Part shown: positions 11,776 through 21,409 of the stretch, in pieces
Numbering within the stretch: the first letter of the stretch is position 1
Layout of the letters: the number at the start of each line of letters is the position of its first letter
From: Fagopyrum homotropicum
Lineage: Eukaryota > Streptophyta > Magnoliopsida > Caryophyllales > Polygonaceae
Assembly (NCBI GenBank): GCA_033239125.1
Contig: BSWB01000005.1
Location: 23,427,447-23,491,446 of the forward strand
Direction: 5' to 3'
DNA: 64,000 nucleotides
Notes under the pieces: generated by a model
Databases searched by the model: none
What the model was told of the DNA's origin: nothing
Seen by the model: only the letters and a program-made list of their open reading frames with translations
Made by a program: the position numbers and the translations under genes

Positions 11776-12362
11776 TTTTGGTCTTGAAATAAGAGTCCAG
11801 ACTTTGTTTCTCTCAAATTCGTTTAGTTTATTTTGCATGGCAATTATCCAATCAGGTTCTTGAAGACTTGGACGTAGTTCTTTGGCTTGACAAGAGACAC
11901 AAAAGTGGAGAAGGCACATAGATTATTCACTTTAGACCGAGTTTGAACTCCAGCGTTTGGATCAGAGATCACATTCTCTTGTGGATGATATGAAGAGTGT
12001 TGAACTTTTCTTCTTTTGACAGATGGAACAGATCCAGAAGGTTGAGCCTCATATGTTTGACTAGATTCAGGTACCTTTGATATATTACCCGTTGACCCAA
12101 TCTCAAGGCCTTGAAGTTGGGTATCAAGCCCTTATAACGGAGTTCTGTCATCACATGTTTCTGTTTCAAGGTCTTGAAGATGTGTTTCAAGGTCTTGACG
12201 GTTTTCTTCGGTATCTTGAATCTTTTCCTGCATATTCTTTTCTTGATCTTTAGGTTCTTCCTCTTCATCCGAATTATGATCTTCTCGTTGATTCAAATTT
12301 AGATCTGCAAAACTCTCACTCAAAGTACCATCATTGCTTTCATAAAAAATAATATGAATGTT
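11776..12362 (-). pseudogene. SIRE-like Copia pol: integrase to reverse transcriptase linker
   Basis: A poorly conserved acidic/Lys-rich linker in two competing frames (12323-12132 and 12268-11969), typical of the variable spacer between Copia integrase and reverse transcriptase. At 12103-12198 it contains copies of the family palindrome that are translated within the linker. Confidence 0.6.
12103..12198. repeat. Family palindrome TCAAGGCCTTGA cluster in the pol linker
   Basis: A perfect TCAAGGCCTTGA lies at 12103-12114 and one-mismatch TCAAGGTCTTGA copies at 12166-12177 and 12187-12198, with a half-site ATCAAGCCCTT at about 12123. This is the same word found in the LTRs. Confidence 0.85.
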
Positions 12363-13421
12363 TTACTCAACAATTTTGGTACGTTTGTTATAGACACGAT
12401 AAGCTTTTCTATTTGAAGAATATCCAATGAATATTGCTTCATCACTACGTGCATCAAATTTCCCAAGGTTATCTTTGCCATTGTTATGAACAAAACAAGT
12501 ACATCCAAAGGGTTTGAAATATGAAATATTTGGTTTCTTTCCTTTAAAGAGTTCATAAGGAGTCTTTTTAAAGATAGGGCGAATTAAACATCTATTCAAA
12601 ATATAATTTGCAAAGTTCACTGCTTCAGCCCAAAAACGTTTTGGCAAATTTTTTTTTGATAGCATCGTCCTAGACATATCCTCAAGAGTGCGGTTCTTAC
12701 GTTCCACAATTCCGTTTTGTTGAGGAGTTCTAAGAGCTGAAAAGTTATGTGAAATACCATATTTTGCACAAAACAAATCAAACTTTAGTTGATCAAATTC
12801 TCTACCATGATCACTTCTTATAGAAACAATTGGTAGGTTTTTCAAAGATTGTAATTCCTTATATAATTTTGAAAACTCAAATAATGCTTCAGACTTTTCT
12901 CGTAGAAACAAAATCCATGTGAAACAAGAAAAATCATTCACAATAACAAGGATGTACTGCTTGCCTTTGGGAGATTTGACACGCATAGGTCCACAAAGAT
13001 ACATATGTAACAGTTCAATGGGTCGAGAAGAACTTACAAATTTTTTAGGTTTGAATGAACCTCTTATTTGTTTACCTTGTGTACAAGCCTTACATAGTTC
13101 ATCTACCTTGAAATTTAGGTTCGACAAACCACGTACCAAATCCTTTGTAAGTAGCTTATGCATTGTGTGCATGCTTACATGACCAAGTCTTCTATGCCAA
13201 AGCCTTGGATCATCAGTCAAGGCCTTTAGACATTTTAGCTTAGTTCCTGAAACTTGATTAGTACTCATAGAATAAACGTTGTTACATATAGGAGAAGTAA
13301 GCACAATTTCACCCGTCTTTTTGTCTTGAACCTCACATTTTTCTGAATCAAATAAAACTTTGTTGCCTTTATCACATATTTGAGAAATACTGAGCAGATT
13401 ATACTTCAAACCGTCAATCAA
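12363..13421 (-). pseudogene. SIRE-like Copia integrase (GAG-pre-integrase and DDE core)
   Basis: A 352-aa open stretch. The pre-integrase zinc domain shows WHRRLGHVS and CKACTQGK (HHCC). The core shows LLHMYLCGPM, where the usual catalytic Asp (LHMDLFGPM) is Tyr, codon TAT at 12999-13001. The second Asp (IRSDHGREF) and the Glu (PQQNGIVERKNRTL) are present. The C-terminal block is FGCTCFVHNNGKDNLGKFD. Loss of the first Asp would abolish strand transfer even though the frame is open. It continues in another frame into protease at 13436. Confidence 0.9.
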
Positions 13422-13435
13422 ATAGACATCATCAA

Positions 13436-14560
13436 TTAAGTTAGATGAATTATAACAAATTTTACCAATGCCAATAATGTCACACTTTCCTTTATCACCA
13501 AGAGTAATGGTTCAGATGATTGCTTCTTTAAATCTGAGAATAAAGAGCTTTTTCCACTCATGTGTCTTGAGCAACCACTATCTAATATCCATTTGTGCTC
13601 CTTTACCTTGGTGATATCCTGCAAAACAACAAACATCAACCTTTCCGGGTCAACTAAATGACATATTTTGGTCCATATTCAGGTTCGATCATGTTTGGTG
13701 GTCTAGTACCTTTAGGAACCCAGATTTGTTTGACCTGTTTCCTTAAACATAAAGGATAGGTATTTCTAATGATATAAGGATCATTTCTTCTATAAGGACA
13801 TGTAGATTTAACATGATCTTTTTTACAATAGTAAAAGCAAGTAGGCATATGAATACTTCCTTTGGCTTTGACAAAAGTGGTGGTAGGTTTTCTAGGAAAG
13901 CTTCTATGATAACCTATACTATTTTTGATAAGGGAGGACTGTTGTTCACCCATCATTCTCTCAATATTAGCTTTTGAACGAGTAAACTTAACAAGTGCAG
14001 CCTTCTGGTCTTGACACATCAAAGTTAGATCAACTTTCTTTTTCTCTAGATCGATATAGTTTCGATGAAGAGAGGAGAGGATGTCCTTGAGAATTAAGTT
14101 TTCTGATTCCAAGGCCTTGATATTGTCATCAAGGTCTACTTTTTCTGTGTTAAGATTTTCAATCTCCATAGACATCTCACTTAGTTGGTTTTCTTGTTCA
14201 AGTAGCTTTTCTTTTAAAGAATTTATCCTTATTCTATTATCCTTATCACATATGATAATATCTTTAAGGAATTGTTTCAGGTCAGATTCAGGTTGAGACA
14301 TAATTGTACTTACCACATTGTCAACATACAGATTTGAATCTTCTTCATGATCGGCCATGAGACACAAGTTTGCTTGTTCTTTTTCGTCTTTTGATTCATT
14401 TGATGATTCTGAATCACTCCATGAAGCTACCATAACTTTCTTCTTTCGATCATTTTTCTTGAAGTTGGTCCTCTTATTTTGTGGAAAATCCTTCACAAGA
14501 TGATCTGTTTCACCACATTCAAAACAATTCAGTACTCTAGTTTTCTTGTTAGAGTTAGAA
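13436..14560 (-). pseudogene. SIRE-like Copia gag C-terminus (zinc knuckles) and protease
   Basis: Zinc knuckle 1 (about 14484-14527) reads CFECGETDHLVKDF, where the last Cys is replaced by Phe. A charged coiled-coil stretch follows (LKEKLLEQENQLSEM). Zinc knuckle 2 (about 13810-13850) reads CFYYCKKDHVKSTC, with the second Cys displaced. The aspartic protease frame 13639-13436 carries WILDSGCSRHM, its DSG codons at 13574-13582. A frameshift follows before the flap. Gag, protease and integrase would normally be one polyprotein, but here they lie in three frames. Confidence 0.8.
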
Positions 14561-14602
14561 AATTTACCTCGGAGTTTTGATGTTCGTGGATATTCTCTAT
14601 TG

Positions 14603-15439
14603 TTAGCAGATTGTTTCTTTAACTTGAGAATTTCTTGTGAGACCCTTAGAGATCATGGCAAATGCATCTTCTTCATCATCATCACTATCTTCCTCGTCTG
14701 ATGATAATTCATCCTTTCTAGATTTTAATGCCAAATTCTTGGAGTTGGATGGGAGCTCTCCATCTTCTTCACCAAGAACCATTTCATGTGTAATGAGTTT
14801 TCCAAGGAGGTCATCAAGAGGAAGGGTTGAGAGATTCTGAGCTTCTTCGATAGCAGTCATCTTCGGTCCCCACTTAGCTTTAGGTAAGATCCTTAGAACC
14901 TTCATAACTTTCTCTTCATTTGTGAAGATCTTTCCTAGTGAGTCCAAATTATTCACAATCTTGGTGAATCTTGTGAACATTTCCTTGACTATTTCATTTG
15001 GATTCATCTTGAATAGCTTGTATTGTCTGAGGAAGATGCTAATCTTTGTTTCCTTGACTTGACTTGTTCCTTCATAAGTGACAACAAGCTTGTCCCATAT
15101 TTCTTTAGCACTCTTGCATGATGAGATGTGGTTGAATTCATTTGCATCTAATCCGCAGTATAGTAGGTTCATTGCTTTGTAGTTCTTTGACACGATGTCC
15201 AGGTCAGCTTGTGTGAAGTCAGCTTCCTTCTTTGGCACTTGGACACCTTCCACAGTTGTAGTAGGGATTTTGGGGCCATTCTGAACAATGCTCCAAAGTT
15301 CCATGTCCTGGTCAATAATGAACATACGCATGAGTGCTCTCCAATGAGCAAAGTTGTTGCCACAAAAGAGTGGTGGTCGAGATGAGAATCTCCCTTGAGC
15401 AAATCCACCATCACCTACATGATTCATGATTAGTCTCAC
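14603..15439 (-). pseudogene. SIRE-like Copia gag N-terminal part (UBN2-like)
   Basis: A 278-aa frame from about 15439. The N-terminus shows PPLFCGNNFAHWRALM (family FdGxNYxxWkxxM). The middle shows SCKSAKEIWDKLVVTYEG, typical of the UBN2 gag domain, and then LRILPKAKWGPKMTAIEEA and the IT(H)EMVLGE block. The C-terminus is a very acidic run (SSDEEDSDDDEEDAFAM). It forms the capsid of the cytoplasmic particle. A frame break separates it from the zinc knuckles near 14600. The primer site and 5' LTR lie just upstream. Confidence 0.85.
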
Positions 15440-15468
15440 TGATGGTTAAATCAATATACGTGAGTCTA

Positions 15469-15480
15469 GCTCTGATACCA
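15469..15480 (-). other. Primer binding site for initiator tRNA-Met
   Basis: The minus strand reads TGGTATCAGAGC two bases inside the 5' LTR. This is the standard complement of the plant initiator tRNA-Met 3' end in Copia elements. Confidence 0.95.
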
Positions 15481-15482
15481 AT

Positions 15483-16739
15483 TGAAGAACCAGTAGGTGA
15501 AATAAAAGGTTTAAAGATACCCTAGAAGGGGGGTTGAATAGAGTATGGGAACTTTTCGCAAAACCAATCTCAAGGCCTTAAAATCAATTTCAAGGGTCTT
15601 GATGTCGATCTCAGTTCGTTATGAACCTTTGATTTCAAGGGCTTTGAAACAACTTTCAAGGGCCTTGACTTTGAACTTCTGCAAAACAAAGTCAGTCACA
15701 ATAAACAAGATATGGTGCGGAATGTAAAAGATCGACACAAGGATATGTTTACGAAGTTCGGCTCTAAATAACCTACTCTCCGTCTCAGGGTATGACCTTA
15801 GGATCTAACTATATATTATCAGCTTCAAAGAGTCCTAGATACAAACTAGAAAAAATCCCCTTCTTCTCTCACTGTAGCCAATGCTACGATCTAGCTCCAA
15901 CTCTTCACTTTGCTATAATAGCCTTGTTACTTCGTAGAGTAACACACTCAAGTATAACACTCTTTAGACATACCAATGGAGCTCTAGAGTTTTATCTCTC
16001 TCTAGGGGGTAAAGCTTTTTAGAAGGAGAGAAAGAAAAACTATGTTTTGAAATGAAGATAACTTTTGTTTGCTTGAAGACTATAGATGTTTCTGTCCAGG
16101 ATTCTATCTTCGTTCTTCAGATGCCATCTTCATTTATAATCTTCTATGGAGAGGTCTTCCAGCCATTGGAGAGATGACCGTTCGAAAATAATTCTTCTTC
16201 TCCATGAAGATCGCTTCCTAGTTGAGATGAGATAGGCATTGTAGATCTTCATCTCCTGAGAACACGTTGATCTCTTGACTCCTTAATCTTCTCGTTGATT
16301 GTTGTAACAATCGTCAATTCCAGATCAGAGAATCTTCGTGCTTTTTGTTTAAGGATCTTCTAAGATCTTCTTTGTTGGTCAGTTGAGATCTTCTCCTGAT
16401 CAAATCTTCTCAAATCTTCATATCTTCTCAAATCTCTCGAAAAAGATTTTCTTTGTTATTTGAAATCTTTTCGTTGTCTATCCTTGTCTTCCTTGTTTCT
16501 TTGGAATTTACTTCAAGGCTTTTGAGATGGTTTTCGTTGTGCATCCTTGTCTTCTTTGTGCCCTTGAAATTCATTTCAAGGCCTTTGAATTCTTTGACAA
16601 AACCTGCACTTAAAACCAAACCAACCAAGCATCTCGAAATATAATGATTCATTGGTTAGTGTATCAAACTACTTCATTTGTGTTTAAGTCTTCCATCAGC
16701 AGCACTTGTAAAACCTTTATAATCAAGGTGGAGTTTTCA
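15483..16739 (-). repeat. 5' LTR of the SIRE-like Copia
   Basis: The plus strand runs TGAAGAACCAG to GAGTTTTCA, followed by TSD TTATT (16740-16744). It holds TCAAGGGCCTTGA at 15656-15668 and TTCAAGGCCTTTGAA at 16575-16589. It serves as promoter and polyadenylation region of the element. Confidence 0.95.
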
Positions 16740-16744
16740 TTATT

Positions 16745-17742
16745 AAATCCATCCTCGTCTCGATCAACCAATATTGGAGCTCTATGTTCTTGTTTCATGC
16801 AACGGTGCTTAATAAGATTCAGTCACTCATCCGCTCTTTCTTTTGGTCTGGCAAGGAGGATACTAGTGGGGCCCTTATCGCCTGGTCCACGATCTGCAAT
16901 CCCAAGACGGTTGGTGGCCTTGGATTCTCTTACTTAACCGCTAGGAATAAGGTTAGTTTGGTTCGTCTCATTTACGACATAGATCGTGGCGCTGATAACC
17001 TCTGGGGAATGTGAGTTCTCCGTCATATCTCTAAAGATTGTAACATTTGGAGATGTCAAGCTAAGCGTCATCACAGTGCCTTCTGGAAGAACCTTTTCAA
17101 GGTCAGGGACAAGTTGCTCATCCCTTTCTCTGGTAGCCCATACCCCATCCCCATAACTAACCCTGATGGTTCCTTCTCTCAAAGGTTAACTTATGCTCTC
17201 TTCAAACCCGTGTCCCCACAGTTACAACCAAACCCTTACAAGGCCATCTGGCTCAAGTCTAACATTCCCAAGTGCAGCTACATTGCATGGTTTGCTTCAC
17301 ATAGACGGCTTCCTACTCTAGCTAGAATCAAGCAATGTAACTTGGTAGGCAATGATACATGTAAGCTGTGCAACAACATGATTGAAGACGATGACCACCT
17401 TTGGTCCATTTGTAGCTACTCCTCTCTTGTACTTGACATCCTATCCAAATGGAATAGGGTCCCTTACCCAGCCCCTATATCCACAATGTCTGGACTTGGT
17501 TGAGATCCAAACCGAATCCCAAACGCAACCTCATGAAAAACATCAGAATTGCCTCTATTACCTCCTTCATCTACTTTGTGTGGAAAGTTAGAAACAATCT
17601 TGTGTTCAATAATACCTTCACTAGAGCTTCTGAATGTGCTGGTGAAGCGATCAGGGCTATAAGACTCCACTTTGAGCACAACTGGAAGGACATATCCTCT
17701 CTTTCAAGTGCCAATGCTAATATGATGGGGATCCATCTATCT
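16745..17742 (+). pseudogene. LINE ORF2, 3' part: thumb and zf-RVT-like domain
   Basis: This continues the ORF2 broken at 7125. NQYWSSMFLFHATVLNKI, SFFWSG and NPKTVGGLGF are the conserved LINE block after the thumb. At about 17240-17400 come KAIWLKSNIPKC, WFASHRRLPT and CKLCNNMIEDDDHLW, the zf-RVT domain (Cys-x2-Cys...His) of plant LINE ORF2. The frame breaks at about 17014, 17090 and 17500. The tail (FVWKVRNNLVFNN, then ...GEAIRAIRLH) ends near 17742, before the 3' UTR. Confidence 0.85.
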
Positions 17743-17859
17743 TAATCTCTCCCCACTCTCAAATCTCTTGGTTTTGATCTTGTTTATGTAATCTCCTCAT
17801 GTATATTCATCTTTTCTTAATACAAGTAAACTTTCAAAAAAAAAAGAATAGATTCTATT
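17743..17859 (+). other. LINE 3' UTR, poly(A) and right TSD
   Basis: A short 3' UTR with a CAAGTAAACTTTC end, a 10-base A run at about 17836-17845, then AAGAATAGATTCTATT (17844-17859) matching 2661-2676. Confidence 0.9.
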
Positions 17860-19359
17860 TGCCCAATTCTTTGAATACTTCAGTTTGCTTCATGTATATC
17901 TCCTCATCAAGATATCTGTGGAGAAAGATGGTCTTGACGTCAAGTTGTTCAATCTCAAAGTCTAGAGCAGCTACTATACCAAGAACAACTCGGATTGATG
18001 ACTTCTTCACTACCGAGTCTACCGGAGATAATATTTATTCAAAGTTAACGCCTTTCTTCTGTTGGAATCTTTTTACGGCCAATTAATCCTTGTACCGAGG
18101 CTTTGAGTTTTCATCCTCTGATTTTTATTCGGTATATCCATCTATTCTTTAAAGCTTGCCTCCCTTTTGGTAGCTCCACCAACTCATGTGTGGTTTTCAT
18201 GCAAGGATTCCAATTCATCTTGCACGGATCTTACCCTCTCACTCTTTTGGGTGTCATTCATAGCCTATTTGTAGCTTTGAGGCTCCCCCTCGTCCGTGAG
18301 GATGACATATTCATCCGGAGTGTATCGTGCAGATGGTCGTCTATCTGTGGATGACCTTCTCGGTTGAGAATTTGGTGGAGTGCTCGATTGTGCTTTTGGT
18401 CCTTGGTGGGTTTTTTCATCACCATGCTTTAAAGTAGGATAACTCTCTTCATTATTGTCGCTTCTTGGTGTGACTTCTTCTGAAGTGTTCGTCATATAGG
18501 AGAATGGTGAGGGTTTGTTGTGCTCCTTTCGATTCTTGTCCTTGGCTTCTTTGACTGTTGAATATCTTCAATCGTTTGATCTTCAAAGGATACAACATCT
18601 CAGCTTCTAGCAATCTTGTTGTTTATCAGATCCCATACCCGATATTCGAGTTCATCTCTAGGTGAGCCAAGGTAGATACATTCATTGGTCTTGGCATCAA
18701 GCTTCGCACATTCATCCCTAGGTAAGTGAACGAATGCATTGCACCAAAACACCTTTAGATAGTCATAAAAACCTTCTTTCCTGACCAAACTTCCTCCGGG
18801 ATGTCTCCATCCAAGGTAACCGATGACGTAAGGTTGACAATGTAGGCAACGGTCTTCGCAACTTCTCCTCGTAATGACTTGGGCAAATTTTGCACGCGAA
18901 CTCTTTTTGTAATTGTTTGGTCCATTCTCTTTGTAACCCTGTTCTATTGTGGCGTCTTAGGTGGTGCCTTCTCCATCCTGATTCCATGAGATCTGCAATA
19001 TACCTCAAATGGACCTCAATATTCTCCTTCATTATCAGCTCAGACATTCTTGACCTTTTGTACCGTCTCTCATTCCACCCGAGCAACAAACTCCTTAAAT
19101 GCATCAAGAACTTGGTCTTTGGTCTTTATGAGGTGCACCCATACCTTCCTCGAATGGTCGTTTATGAAGGTGTCAAAATATGACGCACCACCAAGGGATT
19201 TTTTGGACATAGAGAAACGTCAGTGTGCACAAGATCTAGAATATTCTTTCTTCTTCTAGGTTGAGAGAACGTTTGGAAGGAAGTTCTATGTTGTTTACCA
19301 GCTAAACAATCAACACAAGGGTCAAGAGAGTTACCTTGCACCTTTGGGAGGAGATATGT
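17860..19359 (-). pseudogene. Tnt1-like Copia integrase and N-terminal reverse transcriptase
   Basis: Read from 19359 down on the minus strand, the integrase remnants are scattered over several frames: KQHRTSF, LDLVHTDV (D of the DDE core), a FMKDHSRKVWV-like block near 19150, and then FGCNAFVHLPRDECAKLD and CIYLGSPRDELEYRVWD at 18790-18600. A degraded linker follows. The start of the reverse transcriptase is at about 18090-17870 (VNFE.ILSPVDSVVKKSSIRVVLGI, LDVKTIFLHRYLDEEIYMKQ). The LINE insertion cuts the gene there, and it resumes at 2676. Confidence 0.75.
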
Positions 19360-20755
19360 TCACGCTAGTATGTGAATATCCTTCTCACTCATATACCTGA
19401 GCCTTCGGTACCATAGTTCCATGTCTTCTCCCACGATATTGAATTCTCCTTTGTAGAGCTTGGCTTGTGTGACGTACAATAACCCTTCCTTATTTCCTTG
19501 AGCCATTATCATGCTTCCTTTGATGAGCTTCCACTTTTTGCCGCTGAAGTGATTTACTAGATCAAGATCGTCAAGCTTTCCGGCTGATATGAGGTTGAGG
19601 CGCATATCAGAGACATGCCTCACACCCTTAAGGGTAAGCTTGCATCCCGTATTTAATACCAGGATGATGTATAGTATACCAACGATCATGCTCCTATTTT
19701 GATTCTCCATATGGACATTACCAAAGTCACCGCTTTGGTAGGTTGAGAAGAAACTCTCATGAGGAGTAACGTGGAATGATGCACCGGAATCGACAATCCA
19801 AGAGCTATCATCAGAGGTAATATTCAAGAAGTTGTCTTCTCCAAAGAGATATAGATCATCACCTTCATCTTCCACGAAGGTCGTACCCTTGTTTTCCTCT
19901 CACCTCTTTTTTGGGTTAATTTGGTTTGGCTTGACGTTTCTGGCCTTATGATCTTTCTTAAGAAATCGACATTTTGATTTCTTATGGCCTATTTTCCCAC
20001 AATAATAACAAGTTGGCCTAGAGCACGACTTAGACCGACCTCGAGACTGGTCTCAATTTTGGTTCATATTGCGCCCACGTGTATCGCTTCTACCCCGGTT
20101 GTCAATAATGTTCGCCTCAGACTGAGTAAACATGCTTCGTTCTCTCCTTCTAACTTCTTCACCAAGGAGACTATCACTAACGGTGTCCATAGAGAGCTTC
20201 CCTTCCGGACCCGAGTTACTCAAAGTAACTGTGAGAGTGTCCCAACTTTTAGGAAGGGAACTAAGGAGTAAAAGAGCTTGCAACTCATCTTCGAGTTTCA
20301 TCCCAACTTTATTTATCTGGTTTACCGTTTACGAGCCCCTTGAAATTATTCAAGTGCTCGATCATACTTTTGCCATTCTTGTACTCCATCTTCACCAACC
20401 GTTGAATTAGCACGGATTTGTTACGAGACGTTTTCTTTTGAATCATGGACTCAAGCTTTGTCCCTAATTTAAAAGCATTTATATATGTAGATACACGTTC
20501 AAATAGATATTTGTCAATGTACTTATGGATCATGACGACTACTTTCCGATTCAGAATCTCCAATTATTTCTCGCTCTTCCCTTTGAGATTATCCTTGCTG
20601 GTGATGGGCTCGTATAAATCCTTACAGTAAAGGTGGTATGCCATCATCGGCCTCCAGTAAGAATATTTATCAGGCGTAAGTTTATACATCTCGCCATCGT
20701 GAATGACGGTAGCCTTCATCTTGATAACACGAGCTAAAGAAAAACGACCGTACAA
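19360..20755 (-). pseudogene. Tnt1-like Copia gag and protease
   Basis: Gag starts near 20720 with MKATVIHDGEMYKLTPDKYS and YWRPMMAYHLYCKDL. It continues in two further frames (MVKMEYKNGKSMIEHLNNFKG and ALLLLSSLPKSWDTLTVTLS), which are the standard blocks of Tnt1/RIRE1 gag. An intact CCHC knuckle, CYYCGKIGHKKSKC, is at about 19975-20016. The protease frame 19875-19360 has SSWIVDSGASFHVTPHESFF and the later GVRHVSDMRLNLISAGKLDD. At least three frameshifts occur across the region. The protease motif itself is intact. Confidence 0.85.
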
Positions 20756-20911
20756 ACCTAACTCTTTTACCAGTTTTTGGGAATATTCCCACTTTTACGT
20801 TGATAAGATGGGAAGACGGAATTAGTTAAGCCAAAATAACCAAACAAACAAAGTCACTCGTATTTATTTATGAAGAAAGATTTATACGAATATGAATTTT
20901 GTGTGCACTCA
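20756..20911 (-). other. Leader region of the Tnt1-like Copia
   Basis: Between gag and the recognisable LTR homology. No initiator-Met or other tRNA primer site is visible, so either the LTR extends into this stretch or the site has decayed. Confidence 0.35.
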
Positions 20912-21219
20912 CGTTTATAGTAGTAGACACTTTATTTTGAAGGTGGACGATGTTTTTCAATGGCTTACATGCATACAGCAATACAAACATTCTTTTATAT
21001 ATTCACCCTACTTGTGAATGCCGGTTGAAGCTTTTAGTAATCATAGCCGATATTCACTTTCATCTAGGTAGATACTTACATTCAATAATTGCTGAATTTT
21101 ATAGACTAATCTATACTTAATTATTGATAAGACTAATCTAGAAATTCATGGAGGCTTCTTTTGGTTGTGCTTACCATCTTAAGATTCAATTTTAAATTGC
21201 ACATCATGGAGTGCCAACA
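20912..21219 (-). repeat. Right (5') LTR of the Tnt1-like Copia
   Basis: It aligns with 1815-2149 and starts TGTTGGCACTCC on the minus strand. The inner edge is not defined because the left copy ends earlier. It lies about 190 bp from the stop codon of the DUF4220 gene. Confidence 0.7.
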
Positions 21220-21409
21220 CGTAGTTTATATCTTTCATAATTTTAGGCACTTCTTGTGAGGATCTAACTTGGGAGCCACGACATCAATGATGGTGATCAA
21301 CGTACTGAGTAATGCTTATGTTGTCATTTGAACTTGAATTATGAAATACACTAGTTAGATGACCAAATAGTGTCTATCTTAAAATTGAAAGGCTTGAATT
21401 GCAAGCCAA

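Larger units (their letters stand above)
7126..16739 (-). mobile_element. SIRE/Maximus-like Copia retrotransposon
   Basis: A complete minus-strand element: 5' LTR 15483-16739, initiator tRNA-Met primer site 15469-15480, gag, protease, integrase, reverse transcriptase and RNase H (15439 down to 10356), an extra ORF after pol (10017-8632), polypurine tract (8381-8392) and 3' LTR 7126-8380. A perfect 5-bp TSD (TTATT) flanks it. Total 9.6 kb. The extra ORF between pol and the 3' LTR and the 1.26-kb LTRs fit the SIRE/Maximus lineage. The LTRs differ by only a few percent by eye, so insertion was fairly recent, but stops and frameshifts in every gene make it non-autonomous. Confidence 0.95.
2677..17843 (+). 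mobile_element. Plant L1-type LINE, split by a SIRE-like Copia
   Basis: A plus-strand non-LTR retrotransposon with a C/T-rich 5' end, ORF1 (DUF4283 plus zinc knuckle), ORF2 (endonuclease, reverse transcriptase, zf-RVT-like C-terminus) and a short poly(A) at about 17836-17845. It has a 16-bp TSD (2661-2676 and 17844-17859). ORF2 is cut at 7125 by the Copia element and resumes at 16745. Without the Copia it would be about 5.5 kb, a normal length for a full plant L1. Several frameshifts and stops make it inactive. The TSD is still perfect while the coding has decayed moderately. Confidence 0.92.
1815..21219 (-). mobile_element. Tnt1-like Copia retrotransposon, decayed, split by a LINE
   Basis: A minus-strand Copia element in the order gag, protease, integrase, reverse transcriptase, RNase H. 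Similar LTR-like ends lie at about 1815-2149 and 20912-21219. The LINE at 2677-17843 splits its reverse transcriptase gene, with matching 16-bp duplications at 2661-2676 and 17844-17859. The outer right end is CA at 21219, followed by CGTAG. On the left, TGTAG beside the hAT relic may be the decayed matching duplication. I found no tRNA primer site beside the right LTR, and the left LTR seems truncated in U5, so the exact limits are uncertain. Many stops and frameshifts show it is long dead. Confidence 0.75.

Noticed and set aside
1283..21400. hAT transposase continuing on the far side of the Tnt1-like element
   Set aside because: I translated the flank right of 21219 on the minus strand and saw no hAT N-terminal block, so I did not extend the relic.
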